From assembly GCA_945957495.1 (NCBI GenBank), contig CAMFLG010000220.1, positions 1-5,955 on the forward strand: DNA of 5,955 nucleotides. The letters run 5' to 3'. The notes beneath the pieces were generated by a model that saw only the letters and a program-made list of their open reading frames with translations, was not told the origin of the DNA and did no database searches. Positions 1-4,803 of the stretch are shown here, piece by piece (position 1 is the first letter of the stretch; each line of letters opens with the position of its first letter). This DNA comes from an uncultured Pseudorhodobacter sp. Lineage in GTDB: Bacteria; Pseudomonadota; Alphaproteobacteria; Rhodobacterales; Rhodobacteraceae. Position numbers and translations under genes: made by a program.

Positions 1-1551
1 CTGAAAGGCTTTCATACCGAGGCCGATTACAAGGGCGTGGTCGATCACATGCGCACCGCCGATGGCGCGCTCTGGCCAATCCCGATCACATTGGATGTCA
101 GCCAGAAATTCGCCGATAGCGTCGCCCCGGGCCAAGAGATCGCCTTGCGTGATGGCGAAGGCGTCATTCTTGCCATCCTGACCCTCACAGACAAATACAC
201 ACCCGACAAGGCGCATGAGGCGGCACAGGTGTTTGGTGCCGATGATCTGGCGCATCCGGCGGTGAACTACCTGCACAATGTCGCAGGCCCAGTCTATCTG
301 GGCGGCCCGATCACCGGCATCCAGCCGCCCGTGCATTACGATTTCAAGGCCCGCCGCGACACGCCCAACGAACTGCGCGCCTATTTCCGCAAGGTTGGCT
401 GGGATAAGGTCGTGGCCTTCCAAACCCGCAACCCCCTGCACCGCGCGCATCAGGAACTCACCTTCCGCGCCGCACGCGAGGCGCAGGCCAATTTGCTGAT
501 CCATCCCGTCGTCGGCATGACCAAACCCGGCGACGTCGATCACTTCACCCGCGTGCGCTGTTACGAGGCGGTGCTGGATAAATACCCCGCCTCCACCACC
601 ACGATGAGCCTGCTCAATCTGGCCATGCGCATGGCCGGCCCGCGCGAGGCGGTCTGGCACGGCCTGATCCGCCGCAACCACGGCGTCACCCATTTCATTG
701 TCGGCCGCGATCACGCCGGCCCCGGCAAGAACAGTCAGGGCGCAGATTTCTACGGCCCCTATGCCGCGCAAGAGCTGTACAAGACGCATGAGGCCGAAAT
801 CGGCGTCACCATGATCGACTTCAAACACATGGTCTATGTGCACGAAAAGGCACAGTATTACCCGGCAAACGAAGTGCCGGAAGGCTGCACGGTTCTGGAT
901 ATCTCCGGCACTGAACTGCGCCGCCGCCTGCGCGAGGGGCTTGATATTCCCGAATGGTTCTCCTTCCCGGAAGTCGTCGCCCAACTGCGCAAAACCTCAC
1001 CCGCGCGGGATCGTCAGGGCTTTACCGTGTTCTTCACCGGTCTGTCCGGCTCAGGCAAATCCACCATCGCCAACGCGCTGATGGTCAAGCTGATGGAAAT
1101 GGGCGGCCGCCCGGTCACGCTCTTGGACGGCGACCTTGTGCGCAAACACCTGTCGTCAGAACTGGGATTCTCCAAGGAACACCGCGACGTCAACATCAAG
1201 CGCATCGGCTATGTCGCGTCAGAGATCACCAAGAACGGCGGCATCGCCATCTGCGCCCCCATCGCGCCCTACACCGCAACCCGCCGCGCCGTACGCGAGA
1301 TGATCGAAGCCTTCGGCGCCTTCGTCGAGGTGCATGTCGCCACCTCGGTCGAGGAATGTGAACGCCGCGACCGCAAGGGGCTGTATAAACTCGCCCGTGA
1401 AGGCAAGATCAAGGAATTCACCGGCATTTCCGACCCCTATGAAACCCCGACCAAGGCGGAACTGGTCGTCGATACCGAAGGCACCGATGTGGACGCCTGC
1501 GCGCATCAGGTGATCCTGAAACTCGAAGCCATGGGCCTGATCCGCCGCTAG
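1..1551 (+). CDS. sat-cysC: Bifunctional sulfate adenylyltransferase / adenylylsulfate (APS) kinase, 5' end missing
   Basis: Two enzymes in one chain for cytoplasmic sulfate activation: ATP + sulfate gives APS, then APS + ATP gives PAPS, the donor for reduction to sulfite. The frame is open from base 1, so the gene starts outside the window. 516 residues are visible; related fusions have about 570, so roughly 50 are missing. The GTG at 37 is an internal valine, not the start. The sulfurylase domain covers about residues 1-330 (numbered from base 1). It has the nucleotide-binding TRNPLHRAHQ motif near 142-151 and GRDHAGPG at 235-242. The APS kinase domain covers about 340-516, with the Walker A loop GLSGSGKST at 347-355 and the LLDGD segment after it. 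The position that is a serine in ISPY/ISPF-type APS kinases is alanine here (IAPY, Ala422). The stop is TAG at 1549. The palindromic repeat begins 14 bases after it and may end the transcript. Identity is very secure; the start cannot be seen. Confidence 0.97.
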   Translation: MKGFHTEADYKGVVDHMRTADGALWPIPITLDVSQKFADSVAPGQEIALRDGEGVILAILTLTDKYTPDKAHEAAQVFGADDLAHPAVNYLHNVAGPVYLGGPITGIQPPVHYDFKARRDTPNELRAYFRKVGWDKVVAFQTRNPLHRAHQELTFRAAREAQANLLIHPVVGMTKPGDVDHFTRVRCYEAVLDKYPASTTTMSLLNLAMRMAGPREAVWHGLIRRNHGVTHFIVGRDHAGPGKNSQGADFYGPYAAQELYKTHEAEIGVTMIDFKHMVYVHEKAQYYPANEVPEGCTVLDISGTELRRRLREGLDIPEWFSFPEVVAQLRKTSPARDRQGFTVFFTGLSGSGKSTIANALMVKLMEMGGRPVTLLDGDLVRKHLSSELGFSKEHRDVNIKRIGYVASEITKNGGIAICAPIAPYTATRRAVREMIEAFGAFVEVHVATSVEECERRDRKGLYKLAREGKIKEFTGISDPYETPTKAELVVDTEGTDVDACAHQVILKLEAMGLIRR

Positions 1552-1565
1552 CCGCCGCAGATATT

Positions 1566-1702
1566 TCAAACACAGGCCGTCAGGGGGCGCTGCCCCCTCG
1601 GCTTCGCCTCACCCCCGGAGTATTTCCGCCAGTCTGAAAGCCGCTTCACATTGGTCAAAATACTCCGGGGTGAGCCCGGAACGGGCGAGGGGCAGCGCCC
1701 CT
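1566..1702. repeat. Palindromic intergenic repeat, copy A (long hairpin)
   Basis: This dispersed repeat has a second copy at 2903-3038 in the same orientation. It folds on itself almost along its whole length. The outer arms are 1582-1597 against 1687-1702. A perfect 13-bp stem follows, 1613-1625 against 1658-1670 (ccccggagtattt). An apical stem, 1629-1638 against 1645-1654, has one wobble and one mismatch and closes a 6-nt loop (agccgc). Local hairpins are nested inside the arms: gggggc-gct-gccccc on the left, and gcccg-gaa-cgggc and aggggc-agc-gcccct on the right. There is no transposase and I see no target duplication. It lies between sat-cysC and the FMN reductase pseudogene, so it could act as a transcription terminator. 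The function is inferred; the repeat and the fold are read directly. Confidence 0.88.
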
Positions 1703-1735
1703 GCTGCACCAACCGCCCCACCGAATGGAGCCCCC

Positions 1736-2271
1736 ATGCACCTTCTTGCCCTCTCCGGCAGCCTGCGCGCGGCCCCAACCAACACTGCACTTCTGCACGC
1801 ACTGGCCGCCACCGCCACGCCGCCCGTCACAGTGATGGTTTTCGACGGGCTGGCGCAAATTCCGCCGTATTCGCCCGACCGCGCAGGCCGCGCCACGCCG
1901 CCCCAGGTTCTGGCCTTTGCCCGCGCGGTGGCGGCAGCCGACGGGTTGGTCATCGCCTGCCCCGAAAATGTCCGCCCTGCCCGGCGCGTTCAAGAACGCG
2001 CCGGACTGGCTGGTGTCTCGCCCCAAACTCATCGGCAAACTGATCGCGCTCTTGCACGCCTCGCACCGCGGCGAGGATGTTCTGGCCGATCTGCGCCGCG
2101 TGCTGGCCAGGGTGTCAGTCCGCTTTCCCCCGGTGTCTTTGCACGCTTTGCCTTGGGCAAACAATCGCCCGCCGAAGTGGCGCAACCTTGGCGCATCCCG
2201 AACACCGCGCCACCCCGCACGCCTTCCTGAACGCTTTTGCCGCTCATATCGCGCTTGGCCAGACGGGCTAG
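1736..2271 (+). pseudogene. NADPH-dependent FMN reductase family protein, frameshifted
   Basis: The product would be a small flavodoxin-fold quinone/FMN reductase of the NADPH_dep FMN reductase family (ChrR/YieF-like), cytoplasmic. The ATG at 1736 follows a GGAG ribosome site (1727-1730) and gives the FMN-binding start LALSGSLRAAPTNTALL. The family pattern is spread over three frames. Frame 2 holds up to ACPEN (about 1969). Frame 3 then gives ALPGAFKNAPDWLVSRP through GEDVLADLRRVLARVSVRF. Frame 2 returns with PGVFARFALGKQSPAEVAQ. Frame 1 ends with TLAHPEHRATPHAFLNAF to the TAG at 2269. The simplest reading is three small deletions: 2 nt near 1970-1976, 1 nt near 2126-2131 and 1 nt near 2183-2187. 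Read without correction, the ATG would give about 164 residues with scrambled middle and end. The PEY motif usual in the family reads PEN. Two of the three sites lie in or next to C or A runs, so sequencing error must be excluded. Confidence 0.85.
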
Positions 2272-2281
2272 GCCTGCGCCC

Positions 2282-2761
2282 TCAGCGCGCGCGCATCATC
2301 CGCCCCAGCAGACCATCGCGCAGCACATATTGGTGAAAAATAGCCATCGCGGCATGGCCCAGCGCCAGAATCATCAGAACGTTCACCGCGATCACATGCA
2401 GATCGGCTGTGGCGTCCATACCGCCAAACCACGTCACCGCCCCCAGCATCGGCACCGCCAGCATCAGCAGATACAGCACCCGATGCCCCCAGACCGCCGC
2501 CTTGTCGCCCACGCTGGCCCCCAACGGCTCTGGCGCGCCCTGCACCAGACGCACCAGCAGACGCAGCAGCACCAGAGCCAGCACCGCAACCCCCACCCAG
2601 ACATGCGCCGTAGGCACCAGCCCCGACGCCGCCGTCCCCTCCATCATGCCGTCAAAGGCGTCTTCCATGCCTTCGCTGACGAAATAGTTCAACACGATCA
2701 GCGCCGCGATCAGCCAATGCAGCGCGATCTGCAGCCGCGAATATCCGGTGGTGTTGCGCAT
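2282..2761 (-). CDS. Cytochrome b561 family protein
   Basis: This is an integral inner-membrane b-type cytochrome of the bacterial cytochrome b561 (CybB/YodB-like) family, which passes electrons between quinols and other acceptors. It has 159 residues, within the family's usual 160-190 range. There are four hydrophobic segments, at about 12-29, 53-74, 92-112 and 121-146. Candidate heme-ligand histidines are His15 in the opening SRLQIALHW motif, His53, His93, His122, His136 and His143. The end (FHQYVLRDGLLGRM) is typical of the family. The ATG is preceded by a GAGGAT ribosome site about 5 nt upstream. The stop TGA lies only 10 bp from the stop of the convergent FMN reductase pseudogene. The physiological partner is unknown. 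Confidence 0.9.
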   Translation of the reverse strand: MRNTTGYSRLQIALHWLIAALIVLNYFVSEGMEDAFDGMMEGTAASGLVPTAHVWVGVAVLALVLLRLLVRLVQGAPEPLGASVGDKAAVWGHRVLYLLMLAVPMLGAVTWFGGMDATADLHVIAVNVLMILALGHAAMAIFHQYVLRDGLLGRMMRAR

Positions 2762-2902
2762 CTTATCCTCATCTCATCGCCGCAGCACGCCCGATGCTGC
2801 GCTGCGGAATGACCGGGATAAAGCCGTTCTGCTGCCGCCTGTCCATAAACCCAAGGCAACCTGCAACCAAAGTTATAGACGCTTTCCGGCGCGCGGATGC
2901 CC
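2762..2902. other. Leader/promoter region of the cytochrome b561 gene
   Basis: 141 bases without a gene, between the cytochrome b561 start and repeat copy B. A small hairpin (gcagca / tgctgc, 2782-2787 against 2795-2800) lies in what would be the 5' leader. A TATAAC-like -10 can be read on the minus strand near 2871-2877, but I see no convincing -35 box with it. No coding signal was found. Together with copy B and the terminator region at 3067-3106, this fills the 365-bp gap 2762-3126. Confidence 0.4.
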
Positions 2903-3038
2903 TCAAACGCAGGCCGTCAGGGGGCGCCACCCACCGGCTCCGCCTCACCCCCGGAGTATTTCCACCAGTCTGAAAGCCGCTTCACATTGGTCAAAATACT
3001 CCGGGGTGAGCCCGGAACGGGCGAGGGGCAGCGCCCCT
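2903..3038. repeat. Palindromic intergenic repeat, copy B
   Basis: This is the second copy of the repeat at 1566-1702, in direct orientation and offset by 1336-1337 bases. The right 74 bases (2965-3038) are identical to 1629-1702. The left arm has several substitutions and a one-base deletion around 2928-2936, where copy A reads tgccccct. These changes break the gggggc-gct-gccccc hairpin and weaken the outer stem. The 13-bp middle stem and the apical stem are intact. The copy lies between the end of the Hsp20/DUF1150 operon and the start of the cytochrome b561 gene, both on the minus strand. There it could end the heat-shock transcript. It carries no coding potential of its own. Confidence 0.88.
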
Positions 3039-3066
3039 AAAACCTGTTTCTGATGGATACCGCCGC

Positions 3067-3085
3067 AAAACGCGCCGTCGGGCGC
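3067..3085 (-). terminator. Possible intrinsic terminator of the Hsp20-DUF1150 operon
   Basis: Read on the minus strand, a GC-rich hairpin (gcgcc-cgac-ggcgc) is followed by one G and a run of four T. It lies about 42 bases past the stop of the DUF1150 gene. A second hairpin (gcgaaa / tttcgc, 3087-3092 against 3101-3106) lies just before it. The U-run is short, so termination may be partial or aided by repeat copy B further downstream. Confidence 0.4.
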
Positions 3086-3126
3086 AGCGAAAACCCGCGA
3101 TTTCGCCTCTGCGAACCAGCCCGGCG

Positions 3127-3354
3127 CTAATGCACGCTGACCGGGGCCATATCGTGCTGCCGGGCCAGCGCAAAGGCCAACTCGCGGTTGGCCACCAGCG
3201 CCAGCTGCTCGCCATTCTCGCCATGCACCGAATACACCGTCGTCATCTCGCCCAACTGCGCGCGCAACGCGCCCGGCAATCCGGCCACGGCAACCGGGCG
3301 CACATAAACGATGCGGTTCTCGGCCTCTGGCAGATGTGGATATTTCACGTCCAT
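3127..3354 (-). CDS. DUF1150 family protein
   Basis: This small soluble protein of 75 residues has no known biochemical function. The pattern YVRPVAVAGLPGALRAQ, then a Y-x-V-H-G-x-x-G-E-x-L-A-L-V block, then ELAFALARQHDMAPVSVH at the C-terminus is that of DUF1150. This family is found next to small heat shock genes in alphaproteobacteria. There is no signal peptide or membrane segment. The gene is 12 nt downstream of the Hsp20 gene. Its ribosome site (AGGAG, 3363-3367) overlaps the upstream TAA, which suggests coupled translation. It is therefore probably made together with Hsp20 on heat shock. A role as an Hsp20 partner is inferred from position only. Confidence 0.85.
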   Translation of the reverse strand: MDVKYPHLPEAENRIVYVRPVAVAGLPGALRAQLGEMTTVYSVHGENGEQLALVANRELAFALARQHDMAPVSVH

Positions 3355-3366
3355 GCTCTTCTCTCC

Positions 3367-3780
3367 TTATCCCCGACCAATCCGAATGGTCTGCACCACC
3401 GCATCCGGCACCGAACGGCGCAGGTCGATGTGCAACAACCCCAGCTCCAGATCCGCCCCCGCCACCTCAACCCCGTCCGCCAGCACGAACGACCGCTGAA
3501 ACGCCCGCGCCGCGATGCCGCGATGCAGGAACACCCGCTCGGCCAGATCTTCGGCCTGCCGCCCGCGCACCACCAGCTGGCGGTCCTCCACGGTGATCGA
3601 CAGGTCCTGGTCGCGGAACCCCGCGACGGCCAGCGTGATGCGATAGGTGTTGTCAGAGGTCGCCTCGATGTTGAAAGGCGGATAGCCTTCCGAGGCGGTC
3701 TTGGCGGTACGCTCGACCAGCCGTTCCAGCTGCTCAAACCCCAAAAGATAGGGGTGCGACCCAAAGCTCAGTTTCGTCAT
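3367..3780 (-). CDS. ibpA: Small heat shock protein, Hsp20/alpha-crystallin family (IbpA-like)
   Basis: This is an ATP-independent holdase that binds unfolding proteins in the cytoplasm during heat stress and passes them to DnaK/ClpB. It has 137 residues, a usual IbpA length. The N-terminal arm is residues 1-32. The alpha-crystallin domain is about 33-125: GYPPFNIE, YRITLAVAGF, QLVVRGRQ, the long loop FLHRGIAARAFQRSFVLADGVEV, and GLLHIDLRR. The short C-terminal tail carries the I-x-I motif (Ile132-Arg-Ile134) that docks on neighbouring subunits in oligomers. The start ATG has an AAGGA ribosome site 8 nt upstream, enclosed in a hairpin of the ROSE thermometer type. An RpoH-like promoter lies further upstream. 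It is first gene of an operon with the DUF1150 gene and is divergent from the DUF465 gene. The family call is certain; the symbol is by class. Confidence 0.93.
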   Translation of the reverse strand: MTKLSFGSHPYLLGFEQLERLVERTAKTASEGYPPFNIEATSDNTYRITLAVAGFRDQDLSITVEDRQLVVRGRQAEDLAERVFLHRGIAARAFQRSFVLADGVEVAGADLELGLLHIDLRRSVPDAVVQTIRIGRG

Positions 3781-3786
3781 GGTCGA

Positions 3787-3832
3787 TGTCCTTGTACCAA
3801 GCGACAGTCCGGCAGGCCCATCAAGGCACCCG
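3787..3832 (-). ncRNA. ROSE-type RNA thermometer in the Hsp20 leader
   Basis: Two hairpins fill the predicted leader. The one next to the start (3787-3806) covers the ribosome site. Its 5' arm ugucgcuu pairs with 3' arm aaggaca, with a GGUAC loop and one unpaired G (base 3802). The unit UCGCU opposite AGGA with a bulged G matches the U-Y-G-C-U anti-Shine-Dalgarno signature of ROSE elements. These elements melt on warming and free the ribosome site of alphaproteobacterial hsp20 genes. The upstream hairpin (3810-3832) has cgg/ccg and gcc/ggc stems around an internal loop. The pairing is read directly; the function comes from ROSE biology and gene context. The leader is at the short end for a ROSE element. 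Confidence 0.7.
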
Positions 3833-3841
3833 CTGGATTGA

Positions 3842-3870
3842 ATATGGGGGCAGTCCTTTCAGGCCGCAAG
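3842..3870 (-). promoter_or_regulatory. RpoH (sigma-32 type) heat-shock promoter of the Hsp20-DUF1150 operon
   Basis: On the minus strand, CTTGCGG (3864-3870) and CCCCATAT (3842-3849) are separated by 14 nt. The consensus is CTTGAAA – 11 to 16 nt – CCCCATNT, so the -10 box is a full match and the -35 keeps the CTTG core. The expected start of transcription near 3835 places both thermometer hairpins at the very 5' end of the message, about 55 nt before the ATG. Confidence 0.65.
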
Positions 3871-3900
3871 TGGGGGCCACCCTGCGAAAAACCACCGCAA

Positions 3901-3952
3901 GGCGAAAGATTCTTCGCCCGCGCCGCACCGAATCGCTGTATCTTTGATCAAA
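3901..3952. promoter_or_regulatory. Palindromes in the divergent Hsp20 / DUF465 promoter region
   Basis: Two inverted repeats lie between the RpoH promoter and the DUF465 gene. The first is ggcgaa / ttcgcc (3901-3906 against 3913-3918), an 18-bp near-palindrome. The second is the perfect 10-bp palindrome tttgatcaaa at 3943-3952, 25 bases before the DUF465 start. Either could be an operator. The second is not an FNR site, because the 4-base spacer of TTGAT-N4-ATCAA is absent. No protein is assigned, and I see no clear sigma-70 promoter here. Confidence 0.3.
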
Positions 3953-3977
3953 CAACCAAGACTGGATTCATCCTGCC

Positions 3978-4196
3978 ATGAACGCCTTTCCGGAAATGAA
4001 CTTTGACGAAATGCTGCGCGTGCGCCTTGAGGTGCTGCGCCGAGAGCATCGCGATCTGGATGAGGCCATTCATGCCTTGCAGGAAAAGGTCGCCCCCGAC
4101 CCGCTGACGCTGCGGCGGCTAAAAAAGCAAAAGCTGTCGCTGAAGGATCAGATCGTGAAGATCGAGGATCAGCTGATCCCCAATATCATCGCCTGA
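3978..4196 (+). CDS. YdcH/DUF465 family small coiled-coil protein
   Basis: This 72-residue protein of unknown molecular function is cytoplasmic by appearance. The block RLEVLRREHRDLDEAIHAL, then a short break (APDPLTL) and RRLKKQKLSLKDQIVKIEDQL, is the DUF465/YdcH pattern. It forms two amphipathic helices, probably a helical hairpin or coiled coil. The charge is mixed and there is no membrane segment. The ATG at 3978 has no clear Shine-Dalgarno site. Internal ATG codons at 3996 and 4011 are alternatives, but both would cut into the N-terminal MNFDEMLRVRLEVL part, so the first was kept. It is divergent from the Hsp20 gene and 121 bases upstream of purE. It probably has its own promoter and is not part of the purine operon. 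Confidence 0.85.
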   Translation: MNAFPEMNFDEMLRVRLEVLRREHRDLDEAIHALQEKVAPDPLTLRRLKKQKLSLKDQIVKIEDQLIPNIIA

Positions 4197-4204
4197 CCGC
4201 GCCG

Positions 4205-4224
4205 GACGGGCACTTTTGCCCATC
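4205..4224 (+). terminator. Hairpin after the DUF465 gene, possible terminator
   Basis: gacgggca / tgcccatc with a 4-nt loop (cttt) makes an 8-position stem with one C·A mismatch, starting 9 bases after the DUF465 stop. No T-run follows it, so it may be a Rho-dependent or weak stop, or a 3'-end stabiliser. Confidence 0.35.
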
Positions 4225-4263
4225 CTGACCCGCGCGCCAAAATGCCACCCGGCCAGCTTCTTC

Positions 4264-4291
4264 TTGCCCCTGCCGCCCCACACGCTATTAC
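4264..4291 (+). promoter_or_regulatory. Possible sigma-70 promoter of purE-purK
   Basis: TTGCCC (4264-4269) and TATTAC (4286-4291) are separated by 16 nt. This would place the transcript start near 4298, about 20 nt before the purE ATG. The spacing is good, but both boxes match the consensus only in part. I see no PurR-type operator or purine riboswitch in the gap 4197-4317. Confidence 0.35.
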
Positions 4292-4317
4292 AGCCCCAAA
4301 GTGCGACGGAGGCTTCT

Positions 4318-4803
4318 ATGGGTGTTGCAGTGGGAATCATCATGGGAAGCCAGTCCGACTGGCCGACGATGAAAGAGGCCGCCTTGATCCTGGACGAACT
4401 CGGCATCGCCTATGAGGCCAAGATCGTCTCAGCACACCGCACGCCCGATCGGCTGTGGAGCTATGGCAAAACCGCCGCCGAACGCGGGCTGCAGGTGATC
4501 ATTGCCGGCGCAGGCGGCGCGGCGCATCTGCCCGGCATGATGGCTTCGAAAACCCGCGTGCCCGTGATCGGCGTTCCGGTGCAGACCAAGGCGCTGTTGG
4601 GCGTGGACAGTCTTTATTCCATCGTGCAGATGCCCAAAGGCTACCCAGTCGCCACCATGGCCATAGGCGCCGCAGGGGCCGCCAACGCAGGCCTTCTGGC
4701 CGCAGGCATCCTCGCGCTGCAAGACCCCGGCCTTGCCGCGCGACTGGACGCCTGGCGCGACGCCCTCTCTGCCTCGATCCCAATGGAGCCGAAAGATGAC
4801 TGA
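4318..4803 (+). CDS. purE: N5-carboxyaminoimidazole ribonucleotide mutase (PurE, class I)
   Basis: It moves the carboxyl group of N5-CAIR to carbon 4, giving CAIR, in de novo purine synthesis; the cytoplasmic enzyme is an octamer. It has 161 residues, the normal length of a class I PurE. Visible motifs are the phosphate-binding GSQSDW (10-15), the SAHRTP loop (38-43) with catalytic His40, and GAGGAAHLPGM (64-74) with His70. The ATG at 4318 was chosen because GGAGG (4308-4312) lies 5 nt upstream and the family pattern begins right after it. The frame is open further upstream to 4216, but that stretch is not PurE-like. The end overlaps purK by 8 nt. Confidence 0.97.
   Translation: MGVAVGIIMGSQSDWPTMKEAALILDELGIAYEAKIVSAHRTPDRLWSYGKTAAERGLQVIIAGAGGAAHLPGMMASKTRVPVIGVPVQTKALLGVDSLYSIVQMPKGYPVATMAIGAAGAANAGLLAAGILALQDPGLAARLDAWRDALSASIPMEPKDD

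Noticed and set aside
1609..2185. Minus-strand open frames across repeat copy A and the pseudogene
   Set aside because: They are antisense to the FMN reductase remnant, and part of the peptide comes from the repeat itself. No family resemblance or ribosome site supports them.
2237..2812. Plus-strand open frame of 191 codons
   Set aside because: It is antisense to the cytochrome b561 gene, with His/Gln-rich low-complexity protein typical of a shadow frame.
1566..3038. Insertion sequence or CRISPR array
   Set aside because: There are only two copies more than 1.3 kb apart, with no transposase, no clear target duplication and no regular spacer pattern.
3943..3952. FNR/FnrL site at tttgatcaaa
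   Set aside because: The two half-sites touch; the FNR consensus needs TTGAT and ATCAA separated by four bases.
3130..3981. Long plus-strand open frame of 283 codons
   Set aside because: It is antisense to the Hsp20 and DUF1150 genes, which have clear family motifs, ribosome sites and a promoter. Its protein is rich in His, Arg and Gln, as expected of a shadow frame.
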